From: Rhizobium sp. Q54
GTDB taxonomy: Bacteria; Pseudomonadota; Alphaproteobacteria; SMXS01
Assembly (NCBI GenBank): GCA_945907245.1
Contig: CAMDTB010000002.1
Coordinates: forward strand, 1 to 64,000
Reading direction: 5' to 3'
Length of the DNA: 64,000 bases
Made by a program: the position numbers and the translations under genes. The notes under the pieces were generated by a model, which was given only the letters and a program-made list of their open reading frames with translations, had not been told where the DNA came from and did no database searches. Below are positions 7,517-16,979 of the stretch, piece by piece (position 1 is the first letter of the stretch; every line of letters begins with the position of its first letter).

Positions 7517-9016
7517 ATGCCGTCAGGATTTCAGGATAGCGCCCAGCTTGCCGGCCTCGACGCGCCGCAGGGCTATACTGGTCTGCCCCACAATCTGGAG
7601 GTGGAACAGGCGCTTCTGGGCGCGATCCTCGTCAACAACGACGCCTCCAACCGGGTGTCGTTCCTGACGTCGGATCACTTCTTCGACCCGCTGCATCAGC
7701 GCATCTACGCCACGGCCATGCGGCTGATCGAACGAGGCCAGCTGGCGATTCCCGCCACCCTGAAGACCTACCTTGAGGCAGACCCGGGACTCAAGGAAGT
7801 GGGCGGACCGCAATATCTGGCCCGACTCGCCGCCGCCGCGACCTCCTTGCTCCATGCCGAGGAATATGGCCGGACGATCTACGACCTGTCGCTGCGCCGC
7901 CAGCTGATCCTGATCGGCGAGGAAACCGTTCAGAACGCCACCGACGGCGATACCGAAAACCCGGCCATCCATCAGATCGAGCATGTCGAGCAGAAGCTGT
8001 TCAACCTTGCCGAGAGCGGCCAGGCGGAAGAAGGCTTCAAGCCGTTCTCCCGTTCGCTCGGCATCGCCATCGAGAACATCGAGGCGGCCCACAAGCGCGA
8101 GGGCAAGCTGACCGGCGTCTCCACCGGCATGCGCGCCATGGACGACCTGCTGGGCGGCCTGCACAGGTCGGACTTGATCATCCTCGCCGGGCGCCCGTCC
8201 ATGGGCAAGACGGCGCTGGCCACCAACATCGCCTTCAACGCGGCGCGGCGCTGGCAGCGCTCCAAGCTCGAGGGCGAGGATCCGGCGAAAGGCGGCGGCG
8301 CGGTGGTCGGCTTCTTCTCGCTGGAAATGTCGGCCGAGCAACTCGCCGCCCGCATGCTGTCGGAGCAGGCGGAAATTCCGTCGGAGAAGCTGCGCCGGGG
8401 CGACATGACCTCGGACCAGTTCCGCGCCCTCGTCCGCGCGTCCCAGGAGATCGAGGATATCCCGCTGTTCATCGACGACACGCCGGCGCTGTCGATTGCC
8501 GGCGTGATGTCGCGGGCGCGGCGGCTCAAGCGTCAGCACAATCTCGGCATGGTGGTGATCGACTACCTGCAGCTTGCCCGTCCATCCGGCCATCAGAAGA
8601 CCGAGAACCGGGTGCAGGAGGTTTCCGAAATCACCCGTGGCCTCAAGGCCTTGGCGAAAACACTTAACGTTCCAGTGCTGGCCCTGTCGCAGCTCAGCCG
8701 CTCGGTCGAGCAGCGCGAGGACAAGCGGCCCCAGCTTGCCGATCTGCGCGAATCCGGCTCCATCGAGCAGGACGCCGACGTGGTCATGTTCGTCTACCGC
8801 GACGAGTACTACCACGAGCGCCGCCAGCCCGAGATGGGCACGCCCGCCCACCAGGAGTGGCTGGAGCGCGGCGAACGCATCCGCGGCGTGGCCGAGGTGA
8901 TCATCGGCAAGCAGCGTCACGGCCCCACCGGCGTCGCGCGCTTGCACTTCACCAAGGAAACCACCAAGTTCGGCGATCTCGCGGAGATGGACCACTTGCC
9001 GGATCGCACGTTTTGA
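7517..9016 (+). CDS. dnaB: replicative DNA helicase DnaB
   Basis: DnaB is the hexameric 5'-3' helicase of the replication fork. The 499-aa protein has the N-terminal DnaB domain (about 22-125, PHNLEVEQALLGAIL), a linker, and the RecA-like C-terminal domain. Walker A is GRPSMGKT at 225-232. IDYLQL (Walker B-like), 'ALSQLSRSVEQR' and 'DLRESGSIEQDADVV' follow. A short insertion rich in Gly/Lys follows Walker A at about 245-262, as in other alphaproteobacteria. Its TGA overlaps the TTG start of mlaE, so it heads a coupled run of genes. Confidence 0.96.
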   Translation: MPSGFQDSAQLAGLDAPQGYTGLPHNLEVEQALLGAILVNNDASNRVSFLTSDHFFDPLHQRIYATAMRLIERGQLAIPATLKTYLEADPGLKEVGGPQYLARLAAAATSLLHAEEYGRTIYDLSLRRQLILIGEETVQNATDGDTENPAIHQIEHVEQKLFNLAESGQAEEGFKPFSRSLGIAIENIEAAHKREGKLTGVSTGMRAMDDLLGGLHRSDLIILAGRPSMGKTALATNIAFNAARRWQRSKLEGEDPAKGGGAVVGFFSLEMSAEQLAARMLSEQAEIPSEKLRRGDMTSDQFRALVRASQEIEDIPLFIDDTPALSIAGVMSRARRLKRQHNLGMVVIDYLQLARPSGHQKTENRVQEVSEITRGLKALAKTLNVPVLALSQLSRSVEQREDKRPQLADLRESGSIEQDADVVMFVYRDEYYHERRQPEMGTPAHQEWLERGERIRGVAEVIIGKQRHGPTGVARLHFTKETTKFGDLAEMDHLPDRTF

Positions 9017-9798
9017 CCACAGTCACCAATCCCGTCGCCAATGTCGGCCGCGCCACGCTGGAATTCCTGGCCGACGTGGGCCGGCTTTGCATCTTTGCTG
9101 CCCAGTCGATCCTCGCGGTGTTCACGCCGCCCTTCTACTTCGCCAATCTGGGCCGGCAGCTGCTGTCGGTGGGCTTCTATTCCCTGCCCGTCGTCGGGCT
9201 CACCGCCCTGTTCACCGGCGCCGTGCTGGCGCAGCAGATCTATATCGGCACCGGCCGGTTCAACGCCGAATCGACGGTACCGACGATTGTCGTATTCGGC
9301 ATCACCCGGGAACTGGGCCCGGTGATCGCCAGCCTGATGGTGGCCGGCCGAGTCTCGGCCGCCATGGCCGCAGAACTTGGCACCATGCGGGTCACCGAGC
9401 AGATCGATGCCCTCACCACCCTCGCCACCAACCCGTTCCGTTACCTGATCGCGCCACGCGTGCTGGCCGCGACGCTGATGCTGCCCATCCTCGTGCTGAT
9501 CGGTGACATCATCGGCGTGATGGGCGGCTGGGCGCTGGCGACCACCGTGCTCGAGTACAACTCGGTGGGCTACCTGCAGCGGACCGTCGACTTCCTAGAG
9601 ACCTGGGACGTGATCTCGGGCCTGATCAAGGCCGGCGTGTTCGGCTTCATCATCGCGCTGATGGGCTGCTACCAGGGCTTCAACAGCAGCGGCGGCGCGC
9701 AGGGCGTCGGCCGCGCGACCACCAACGCAGTGGTCTCCGCGTCGATTCTCATCCTGGCCGCCAATTACATCATCACCTCCATCGTGTTCACCGACTGA
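9013..9798 (+). CDS. mlaE: MlaE family lipid ABC transporter permease
   Basis: This is the inner-membrane permease of the Mla-type (MCE-associated) lipid transport system that moves phospholipids between inner and outer membranes. The 261-aa sequence has five to six hydrophobic segments. It carries the family motifs 'ELGPVIASLMVAGRVSAAMAAELGTMRVTEQIDAL' region (about 95-130) and 'GFNSSGGAQGVGRATT' near the end. The only suitable in-frame start is TTG at 9013, overlapping the dnaB stop as TTGA. This implies coupling and explains why no ATG is found. Partner genes mlaD/B/C are not in the window. Confidence 0.88.
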   Translation: MTTVTNPVANVGRATLEFLADVGRLCIFAAQSILAVFTPPFYFANLGRQLLSVGFYSLPVVGLTALFTGAVLAQQIYIGTGRFNAESTVPTIVVFGITRELGPVIASLMVAGRVSAAMAAELGTMRVTEQIDALTTLATNPFRYLIAPRVLAATLMLPILVLIGDIIGVMGGWALATTVLEYNSVGYLQRTVDFLETWDVISGLIKAGVFGFIIALMGCYQGFNSSGGAQGVGRATTNAVVSASILILAANYIITSIVFTD

Positions 9799-10571
9799 TG
9801 GCCACGCCCAAGCTCAGCCTGCAGCACATACACAAGCGCTTCGGCGCCAAGGTCGTGCTCGACGGCGTCAACCTTGACGTCGATGCCGGCGAATCCGTCG
9901 TGGTCATGGGTGGCTCCGGCACGGGCAAGTCGGTGATGCTCAAATGCGTGCTGGGCCTGATCCAGCCCGACAGCGGGCGCATCCTGCTCGACGGGCAGGA
10001 CATCACCCATGTCCATGGCCGCGAGCGCGAGCAGCTGTTGCGGCGCTTCGGCATGCTGTTCCAGGGCGGCGCGCTGTTCGACAGCCTGCGGGTCTGGCGC
10101 AACGTCTCGTTCGGGCTGATCTCGGCCCAGCGGATGAGCAAGCGCGACGCGCGCGCCAAGGCTGTCGAGATCCTCGCGAAGGTCGGTCTCGGACCGGAGG
10201 TCGGCGATCTGCGGCCCGCCGAGCTGTCGGGCGGCATGCAAAAGCGCGTGGCGCTCGCCCGCGCCATCGCGACCAACCCGGAGATCATCTTCTTCGACGA
10301 GCCGACCGCCGGCCTCGACCCGATCATGGCCGACGTCATCAACAAGCTGATCATTGAGCGGGTCCGCGAAATGGGCGCGACCGCGCTCACCATCACCCAC
10401 GACATGGCCAGCGCTCGCAAGATCGCCGACCGCATCGGCATGCTGCATGGCGGCAAGATCATCTGGATCGGACCGGCGGCCGAGGTCGACCGTTCCGGCA
10501 ACCCCTATGTGGAGCAGTTCATCCACGGCCGCGCCGAAGGGCCGATCACCATGGCCGTGCGGAGACAGTAG
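9798..10571 (+). CDS. mlaF: MlaF family lipid transport ATP-binding protein
   Basis: This is the ATPase subunit that powers MlaE. The 257-aa protein shows Walker A GGSGTGKS (38-45), Q-loop FQGG, ABC signature LSGGMQKR (143-150), Walker B IIFFDE (163-168), D-loop GLDP and H-loop THD. It overlaps mlaE by one base (TGATG) and radA follows without a gap. The variant signature LSGGMQKR is typical of MlaF-type ATPases. Confidence 0.93.
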   Translation: MATPKLSLQHIHKRFGAKVVLDGVNLDVDAGESVVVMGGSGTGKSVMLKCVLGLIQPDSGRILLDGQDITHVHGREREQLLRRFGMLFQGGALFDSLRVWRNVSFGLISAQRMSKRDARAKAVEILAKVGLGPEVGDLRPAELSGGMQKRVALARAIATNPEIIFFDEPTAGLDPIMADVINKLIIERVREMGATALTITHDMASARKIADRIGMLHGGKIIWIGPAAEVDRSGNPYVEQFIHGRAEGPITMAVRRQ

Positions 10572-11924
10572 GTGGCAAAGACCGCGGAAAACTTCGTCTG
10601 CCAGAACTGCGGCACGTTCTACCGCAAGTGGCAGGGCAAGTGTGACGGCTGCGGCGAATGGAACACCATCGTCCAGGAGATCGGCGCCGAGCCGATCCCG
10701 CGCGGCCTGACCATCGGCAAGGGCAACGTCATCGAGTTGACCGGCCTGACTGGCGAGACCGAGCAGGCGCCGCGCCTGATCACCGGCATCGCCGAGTTCG
10801 ATCGGGCCTGCGGCGGCGGGCTGGTGCCGGGCTCGGCCTTGCTGGTTGGCGGCGATCCGGGCATCGGCAAGTCCACCATCCTGCTGCAGGCGGCCGCGCT
10901 GCTGGCCAAGCGCGGCGTTGCCTGCGTCTACATCTCAGGAGAGGAAGCCGCCGCCCAGATTCGCTCGCGGGCGGTCAGGCTGGGGCTGGCGGACTCGCCG
11001 CTGGAACTGGGTTCCGAGACCAGCTTGCGCAACATCCTGACCACGCTGGAAGCGCGCCGGCCCCAGGTCGTGGTGATCGATTCGATTCAGACCGTGTTCG
11101 CCGACAACGTCGAATCGGCGCCCGGCTCGGTCAGCCAGGTGCGCGCCTGTGCCCAGGAGCTGATCCGCTTCGCCAAGCGGCGCGGCTGCACCGTCATCCT
11201 CGTCGGCCACGTGACCAAGGACGGCCAGATCGCTGGCCCGCGCGTGCTCGAGCACATGGTCGACACCGTGCTGTATTTCGAGGGCGAGCGTGGCCACCAG
11301 TTCCGCATCCTCCGGGCGGTGAAGAACCGCTATGGCGGGACCGATGAGATCGGCGTGTTCGAGATGACCGACAAGGGTCTGGCCGAGGTGCCTAACCCGT
11401 CCGCCCTGTTCCTGACCAACCGGCGCGAGCCGGTGAGCGGCGCGGCGGTGTTCGCCGGCATCGAGGGCACCCGGCCGGTGCTGGTCGAGATCCAGGCGCT
11501 GGTCGCGCCCTCGCCGCTCGCTACGCCGCGTCGCGCCGTGGTCGGCTGGGATACCGGGCGGCTCGCCATGGTGATGGCGGTGCTCGACGCCCGTTGCGGC
11601 CTGGGCTTCGGCGGCCAGGATGTCTACCTCAACGTGGCCGGCGGCCTTAGGGTGACCGAACCGGCCGCCGACCTTGCGGTGGCCGCGGCCCTGGTGTCGT
11701 CGCTGACCGACATTCCCGTGCCGGCTGAAACGGTGATCTTCGGCGAGATCAGCCTCGCCGGCGAGGTCAGGCCGGTGGCGCAGTCCGACGCGCGTCTGAA
11801 GGAGGCCGAGAAGCTGGGTTTTGCCCGGGCCTGGCTGCCGCAGTCGTCGAAGACCGCCAAGTCCAGCCTGCGCCTGACCGAACTTGAAAAGCTGCAGGCC
11901 GTCAAAGACCTGTTCCTGTCCTGA
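10572..11924 (+). CDS. radA: DNA repair protein RadA
   Basis: RadA (Sms) is a RecA-like, DnaB-type helicase that extends branch migration in recombination. The 450-aa protein has a C4 zinc finger (C10, C13, C24, C27) and Walker A GGDPGIGKST (93-102). The RadA-specific KNRYG motif is at 251-255, with a Lon-protease-like C-terminal domain after about residue 270. Translation begins at GTG 10572, immediately after the mlaF stop. It belongs to the dnaB-mlaEF-radA-cvpA run. Confidence 0.95.
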   Translation: MAKTAENFVCQNCGTFYRKWQGKCDGCGEWNTIVQEIGAEPIPRGLTIGKGNVIELTGLTGETEQAPRLITGIAEFDRACGGGLVPGSALLVGGDPGIGKSTILLQAAALLAKRGVACVYISGEEAAAQIRSRAVRLGLADSPLELGSETSLRNILTTLEARRPQVVVIDSIQTVFADNVESAPGSVSQVRACAQELIRFAKRRGCTVILVGHVTKDGQIAGPRVLEHMVDTVLYFEGERGHQFRILRAVKNRYGGTDEIGVFEMTDKGLAEVPNPSALFLTNRREPVSGAAVFAGIEGTRPVLVEIQALVAPSPLATPRRAVVGWDTGRLAMVMAVLDARCGLGFGGQDVYLNVAGGLRVTEPAADLAVAAALVSSLTDIPVPAETVIFGEISLAGEVRPVAQSDARLKEAEKLGFARAWLPQSSKTAKSSLRLTELEKLQAVKDLFLS

Positions 11925-11930
11925 GGGTCC

Positions 11931-12497
11931 ATGGAAAGTATCGCCACTCTCGATATCGTCATCGTCGCCGTGGTCGGATTGTCGGCGATCATCGGCATGT
12001 ATCGGGGCCTCGTCCGCGAGATCCTGTCGCTGGCGGCATGGATCGGCGCGGGCTGGATCGCCCTCACCTTCTTCGATCCGGCCAAGAAGCTGCTCGAGCG
12101 CTGGATCGACGATCCGCAATGGGCGGGTATCATTGCCGGAGCCGGCCTGTTCATCCTGGCCCTGGTGGCGTTGCTGATCGTCGCGGGCTACCTGTCGCGC
12201 AACACCAAGCGCGCCAGCTTGCTGGGCCCGGCCAACCGGATGCTGGGGATCGTCTTCGGTATCCTGCGGGGCGGCGTGGTGGTGGCGCTGGTCTACATCG
12301 CCACGGTCCACGTCATCGGTCTTTACGATGAAGGAGGCGACGAGGAAAAGACGGACGCCAAATGGGTGGAAAGTTCCCGGTTGTTGCCCCATGTAAGGGC
12401 CGCGGCGGCGGCGATCGAACGTCTAGTGCCGGAGAAGATGCGGCCTGCCCCCAAGGAAAAACGACAGGACTCCCGCGAGGAATCGGGGGTGCTGTAG
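11931..12497 (+). CDS. cvpA: CvpA family membrane protein
   Basis: This is a CvpA-type inner-membrane protein, known in E. coli for colicin V production and for its link to purF. The 188-aa sequence has four hydrophobic segments between about residues 8 and 125. 'IGMYRGLVREILSLAAWIGAGW' is the family signature, followed by a charged cytoplasmic tail. GAGGG precedes ATG 11931. It lies between radA and purF, as in many proteobacteria. The molecular activity of the family is still unclear. Confidence 0.88.
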   Translation: MESIATLDIVIVAVVGLSAIIGMYRGLVREILSLAAWIGAGWIALTFFDPAKKLLERWIDDPQWAGIIAGAGLFILALVALLIVAGYLSRNTKRASLLGPANRMLGIVFGILRGGVVVALVYIATVHVIGLYDEGGDEEKTDAKWVESSRLLPHVRAAAAAIERLVPEKMRPAPKEKRQDSREESGVL

Positions 12498-12598
12498 GTG
12501 CATTCGGGAACTGACATGGTCGGGGAATCGAGCTATACACCCGCACGACAGCAGATACCGAACCTGCTAGAGAGGCAACCGGCGGAGTCAGGGCCGAA

Positions 12599-14053
12599 GT
12601 GACGGTATCCACCAATCCATTCGACGACGACAAGCTGCACGAGGAGTGCGGCGTATTCGGGATTTATGGCCATCCGGACGCCGCCGCGTTGACGGTGCTG
12701 GGCCTGCATGCCTTGCAGCACCGCGGCCAGGAAGCGGCTGGCGTGGTCAGCTACGACGGCAAGCAGTTCCATTCCGAGCGTGCGCTGGGCCTTGTCGGAG
12801 ACACGTTGAGTTCAGAAAGCGTCATCGCCTCGCTCCCCGGTGACTCGGCGATCGGCCACAACCGCTATTCCACGTCGGGCGGGACCGTGCTGCGTAATGT
12901 GCAGCCGCTGTTCGCCGAATTGTCGGGCGGCGGTTTCGCCATCGGGCACAATGGCAACCTGACCAACGCCATGACCCTGCGGCGCATGCTTGTGAGCAAG
13001 GGCGCCATCTTCCAAGCCAGTTCCGACACCGAGGTGATCATCCACCTGGTGGCGCTGAGCCAGCAGCCGCGCCTGGTCGACCGGGTGGTCGATGCGCTGC
13101 GCCAGATCGAAGGCGCCTATTCGCTGGTCATCCTGACCCAGAAGAAGATGATCGGCATCCGCGATCCGCTCGGCATCCGCCCATTGGTGCTGGGCGAGAT
13201 GGAGGGCGGCGTGCCGGTGCTTGCCTCCGAATCTGTCGCCTTCGACATCATCGGCGCCAAATATGTCCGCGAGATCGAACCGGGCGAGATGATCGTCTTC
13301 ACCGAAAACGGCATTCAGAGCCTGCACCCGTTCCCGCAGCTGAAGGCCCGGCCCTGCATTTTCGAGAACATCTATTTCTCGCGTCCGGACACGCTGACCA
13401 GCAACGGCAGCGTCTATGAGATTCGCAAGCGCATCGGCGCCGAGCTGTCGCGGGAAATGCCGGTCGACGCCGACCTGGTGATCCCGGTTCCCGATTCCGG
13501 CACACCGGCGGCGATCGGCTATTCCCAGGAGTCCGGCATCCCCTTTGAGCTGGGGATCATCCGCAACCACTATGTGGGTCGGACCTTCATCGAACCGACG
13601 GATTCGATCCGCCACCTCGGCGTGCGCCTGAAACACAACGCCAACAAGGCGCAGATCGCCGGCAAGCGGGTGATCCTGGTGGACGACAGCATCGTGCGCG
13701 GCACCACCTCGATCAAGATCGTGGAAATGATCCGCAGCGCGGGCGCCCGGGAGGTGCACATGCGCATCGCCAGCCCGCCGACGACCCATTCCTGCTTCTA
13801 TGGTGTCGATACGCCTGAGCGGCACAAGCTGCTGGCGGCGCGCATGAGCGTCGACGACATGGCGCGGCTGATCGGCGTCGACAGCCTCGCCTTCCTCTCC
13901 ATGGACGGCCTTTACCGTGCCGTGGGCGAGACCGGCCGCGACGCGCGCCAGCCGCAATATTGCGACGCCTGCTTCTCGGGCGAGTATCCGATCCGTCTGG
14001 TCGACCATGACGGCGGCCAGCAGTCCCAGCTCTCGCTGCTCGCGGAAGCATGA
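12599..14053 (+). CDS. purF: amidophosphoribosyltransferase (GPATase), Fe-S type
   Basis: PurF makes 5-phosphoribosylamine from PRPP and glutamine, the first step of purine synthesis. The GTG start at 12599 gives 484 aa with a short propeptide before the catalytic C17 (EECGVFG). That Cys becomes N-terminal after processing, as in the Bacillus-type enzyme. Cysteines C253, C399, C455 and C458 match the four [4Fe-4S] ligands of that type. The PRPP loop VILVDDSIVRGTTS is at 358-371. Its last bases overlap the next gene (ATGA). guaA and guaB of the same pathway lie about 16-20 kb away. Confidence 0.96.
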   Translation: MTVSTNPFDDDKLHEECGVFGIYGHPDAAALTVLGLHALQHRGQEAAGVVSYDGKQFHSERALGLVGDTLSSESVIASLPGDSAIGHNRYSTSGGTVLRNVQPLFAELSGGGFAIGHNGNLTNAMTLRRMLVSKGAIFQASSDTEVIIHLVALSQQPRLVDRVVDALRQIEGAYSLVILTQKKMIGIRDPLGIRPLVLGEMEGGVPVLASESVAFDIIGAKYVREIEPGEMIVFTENGIQSLHPFPQLKARPCIFENIYFSRPDTLTSNGSVYEIRKRIGAELSREMPVDADLVIPVPDSGTPAAIGYSQESGIPFELGIIRNHYVGRTFIEPTDSIRHLGVRLKHNANKAQIAGKRVILVDDSIVRGTTSIKIVEMIRSAGAREVHMRIASPPTTHSCFYGVDTPERHKLLAARMSVDDMARLIGVDSLAFLSMDGLYRAVGETGRDARQPQYCDACFSGEYPIRLVDHDGGQQSQLSLLAEA

Positions 14054-14766
14054 CCCAGCCATTGTCGGGAAAGATCGCGCTGGTGACAGGCGCCTCGCGA
14101 GGCATCGGCTATCAGGCCGCGCTGGCGCTGGCGAAGGCCGGGGCGCATGTCATCGCCGTCGCCCGCACCGTCGGCGCCCTCGAGGAACTCGACGACGAGA
14201 TACAGGCGGCAGGCGGTTCGGCGACCCTGACCCCGCTCGACCTGAAACAGGGCGATCTCATCGACCGGGTCGGCGGCGCCGTTCACGAGCGCTGGGGTCG
14301 GCTCGACATCCTCGTCGGCAATGCCGGTATCCTCGGTGAGCTGGCGCCCATGCACCACATTGCGCCCAAGGTGTGGGACGAGGTGATGCAGGTGAACCTG
14401 ACCGCCAACTGGCGCCTGATCCGCGCGTTCGATCCGCTGCTGCGGGCTTCGGAGGCCGGCCGGGCGCTGTTCATCTCCGCGACGCTGGGACATGTGCCGC
14501 GCGCCTATTGGGGCGCCTATGCGGTTTCGAAGGCCGGCCTCGACATGATGGTCAAGACCTACGCCGAAGAGCTCGACGGCACGCCGATGCGCGTCAACCT
14601 GCTGAATCCGGGCCGCACCCGCACCGCCATGCGCGCGAAAGCCATGCCGGGCGAAGATCCCGCAACCCTGCCGATGCCGGCCGACATCGCCCCCAGCATC
14701 GTCCGGATGGTGTCGCCCGACTGGACCGGTCAGGGCGAGTTGGTGAACTGGCGGGAAACGCGTTAG
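14050..14766 (+). CDS. SDR family NAD(P)-dependent oxidoreductase coupled to purF
   Basis: This is a 238-aa classical short-chain dehydrogenase. The cofactor loop TGASRGIG is near residue 14, GNAG near 91, and the YxxxK pair lies in AYAVSKAG near 157-161. It overlaps purF by four bases (ATGA), so it is translated from the same message. Relatives next to purF are common in alphaproteobacteria and resemble E. coli YciK; the substrate is not known. It ends convergently with the TPR gene, overlapping by four bases. Confidence 0.85.
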   Translation: MTQPLSGKIALVTGASRGIGYQAALALAKAGAHVIAVARTVGALEELDDEIQAAGGSATLTPLDLKQGDLIDRVGGAVHERWGRLDILVGNAGILGELAPMHHIAPKVWDEVMQVNLTANWRLIRAFDPLLRASEAGRALFISATLGHVPRAYWGAYAVSKAGLDMMVKTYAEELDGTPMRVNLLNPGRTRTAMRAKAMPGEDPATLPMPADIAPSIVRMVSPDWTGQGELVNWRETR

Positions 14767-15518
14767 TCGGAAAGATCCGCAGCTCTGACTTTATCGGCTG
14801 CCGCCGCCTCGGTTTGTCCCATCGCCTCGTAGATCTCCGCCCGGGTGCGGTAAGCCGCCGCCGATCCACGGTCTTGCGCGATGGCCTTGTCGACAGCATA
14901 AAGCCCTTCGCTCATGCGGCCGATGCGGCCATAGGCGGCGCCGCTCAAGATGTCGATCTGGACTTGTGCCTGTTTGCGGGCCGACTTGCCGATCTTGCCG
15001 ACGCGAGTCAGGCTTTCCGCCTGTTGCAGGCTGCCGATCGCCGCCTCATACCGGCCAAGCTCGAATTGCACCTGCCCCCGCAGCAGATAGACATAGTAAT
15101 CGGGAAACACGTCTCGTTTCTTCCCAAGTGGCTTGCCGGAGTCGATCTGCAGACGGTGGACGGCCTTGTCCAGGTCCGACAACGCCTCCTGATTGCGGTT
15201 CGCATCGTGATGGATCGAAGCGCGGGCCACGTAGGGATCGCGCAAGCGGAACTCGGCGCGTGTGAGATTTCCCGCTTCGACAAGCGAAACCAGGCTCGTG
15301 CAATAGCCGAGCCTGGCGGCAGAGTCGGCTTCGCGGTCCGTGCACGCCGCATAGGACGTCAGGATGTCCGGCGGCGTCTCGGACGCCTGCGCCCCGTCAG
15401 CAGCCAACGAGGCCATCAGACCGGCCGCAATCGCCACAACGCATTTTCCAGCCAACATATCGGGTGTACCGGCTTCATCCTTGTGTCCGCGGCCGCCGCC
15501 CATGCGAAGCCCGGTCAC
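14763..15518 (-). CDS. exported TPR-repeat protein, about 230-250 aa
   Basis: The C-terminal half carries tetratricopeptide-like helical pairs (DYYVYLLRGQVQFELGRYEAAI, AAYRTRAEIYEAMGQTEAAAA). The N-terminal part has a hydrophobic export signal ending in DGAQA. Two starts are possible. GTG 15518 has AAGGA closely upstream. ATG 15458 would place the signal sequence (MLAGKCVVAIAAGLMASLA) at the very N-terminus but has no clear ribosome site. I list the longer form, but the shorter precursor is plausible. It probably acts in the periplasm as a protein-protein adaptor. Confidence 0.7.
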   Translation of the reverse strand: MTGLRMGGGRGHKDEAGTPDMLAGKCVVAIAAGLMASLAADGAQASETPPDILTSYAACTDREADSAARLGYCTSLVSLVEAGNLTRAEFRLRDPYVARASIHHDANRNQEALSDLDKAVHRLQIDSGKPLGKKRDVFPDYYVYLLRGQVQFELGRYEAAIGSLQQAESLTRVGKIGKSARKQAQVQIDILSGAAYGRIGRMSEGLYAVDKAIAQDRGSAAAYRTRAEIYEAMGQTEAAAADKVRAADLSD

Positions 15519-15613
15519 TATTCCTTATAAGACGCCGGTTGCTTTCGGCGGCTGGCGAGCCGGATTTATTCGCCGCCGTCCGCGTGCCAGTGACTTGACG
15601 GTCGCGAGCCGGT

Positions 15614-16969
15614 TCAGTCCTTGTCGGCGAACGGGTTGTCCGATTTCTTCAGCCGGATGCGGATCGGCGTGCCCCACATGTTGAACGTGTCGCGCAGGCC
15701 GTTCTGCAGGTAGCGGATATAGGACTCCGGCACATCGTCCGGACGCGAGCAAAAACATACGAAGGTCGGCGGCCGCGCCTTGACCTGGGTCATGTAGCGC
15801 AGCTTCAAGCGGCGGCCCGACGGGGCCGGCGGCGGATGCGCCTGGATGGCGCCGTCGAGCCAGCGATTGAGCCGGGCCGTCGAGATGCGGCTGTCCCACG
15901 CGTCGTAGGCCTTCATCACCGCCGGCATCAGCGTATCGAGGCCGCGGCCGGTCAGGGCGGAAAACTGCACGAGTTGCACGCCGCGGATTTCAGGCATGTC
16001 GAGGTCGAGCATGTCCTCGACTTCCTTGAGAACCTCTTTCTTGTTCTCGACCAGGTCCCACTTGTTGAGCGCGACGACCAGCGCCCTGCCCTCGCGGGCC
16101 ACCAGGCTGGCGAGGACCCGCTCCTGCCGGTCGAGCGGCGACGTGGCGTCGACCAGCAATACGACGATCTGGGCGAACTTGACCGCGCGCAGGCCGTCGG
16201 CGACCGACATCTTCTCCAGCTTGTCGATCACCCGCGCCTTGCGGCGCATGCCAGCGGTGTCGAACAGCTTGATCCGCTTGCCGTCGTACTCCCATTCGAC
16301 CGAAATCGAATCCCGGGTCAGCCCGGCTTCCGGCCCGGCCAGCAGCCGTTCCTCGCCGATCAGGGTATTGATCAGCGTCGACTTGCCGGCATTCGGTCGG
16401 CCGATGATGGCGAGATGCAGGACGCCGTCCTCATGGTCGGCGTCATCTTCCTCGCCGTACTCGTTCGGAACGATGATTTCGGCATGCTCGGACAGCGCGT
16501 CGTAGAGTTCGCCCATGCCCTGGCCATGCTCGGCGGAAATCTGCACCGGCGTCCCGAGGCCGAGCCCGAAGGCCTCGAGATAGCCGCTCTCGCCCGCGGA
16601 GCCTTCGGCCTTGTTGGCGACCACGACGACCGGCTTGCCGGTCTGGCGCAGCCACTGTGCGAAATGCTCGTCGAGTGGCGTGACGCCCGCGCGGGCGTCG
16701 ATCATGAACATGACCACGTCAGCGGATTCGACGGCGCGTTCGGTCTGCTGCCGCATGCGCGCTTCCATGGAGTCGTCGTGGACATCCTCCAGGCCGGCGG
16801 TATCGATCAGGGTGAACTCGAGCCCGGCGATGCGCGCCGCTGCTTCGCGGCGGTCGCGGGTGACGCCCGGCCGGTCGTCGACCAGCGCCAGGCGCCTGCC
16901 GGTCAGCCGGTTGAAGAGCGTCGATTTGCCGACATTGGGTCGGCCGATAATGGCTGCGGTAAAGGACAT
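15614..16969 (-). CDS. der: ribosome biogenesis GTPase Der (EngA)
   Basis: Der is a double-GTPase assembly factor for the 50S subunit. In the 451-aa protein the first P-loop is GRPNVGKST (9-17) with DTAGLED and NKAE. The second is GRPNAGKST (190-198) with DTAGMRRKA and NKWD. The KH-like C-terminal domain follows from about residue 360. An acidic linker ([12 protein letters not shown]) separates the G domains. The ATG at 16969 was chosen because [16 protein letters not shown] is the usual start, although a longer in-frame start exists upstream. It directly follows bamB. Confidence 0.95.
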   Translation of the reverse strand: MSFTAAIIGRPNVGKSTLFNRLTGRRLALVDDRPGVTRDRREAAARIAGLEFTLIDTAGLEDVHDDSMEARMRQQTERAVESADVVMFMIDARAGVTPLDEHFAQWLRQTGKPVVVVANKAEGSAGESGYLEAFGLGLGTPVQISAEHGQGMGELYDALSEHAEIIVPNEYGEEDDADHEDGVLHLAIIGRPNAGKSTLINTLIGEERLLAGPEAGLTRDSISVEWEYDGKRIKLFDTAGMRRKARVIDKLEKMSVADGLRAVKFAQIVVLLVDATSPLDRQERVLASLVAREGRALVVALNKWDLVENKKEVLKEVEDMLDLDMPEIRGVQLVQFSALTGRGLDTLMPAVMKAYDAWDSRISTARLNRWLDGAIQAHPPPAPSGRRLKLRYMTQVKARPPTFVCFCSRPDDVPESYIRYLQNGLRDTFNMWGTPIRIRLKKSDNPFADKD

Positions 16970-16979
16970 CTCCGCATCG

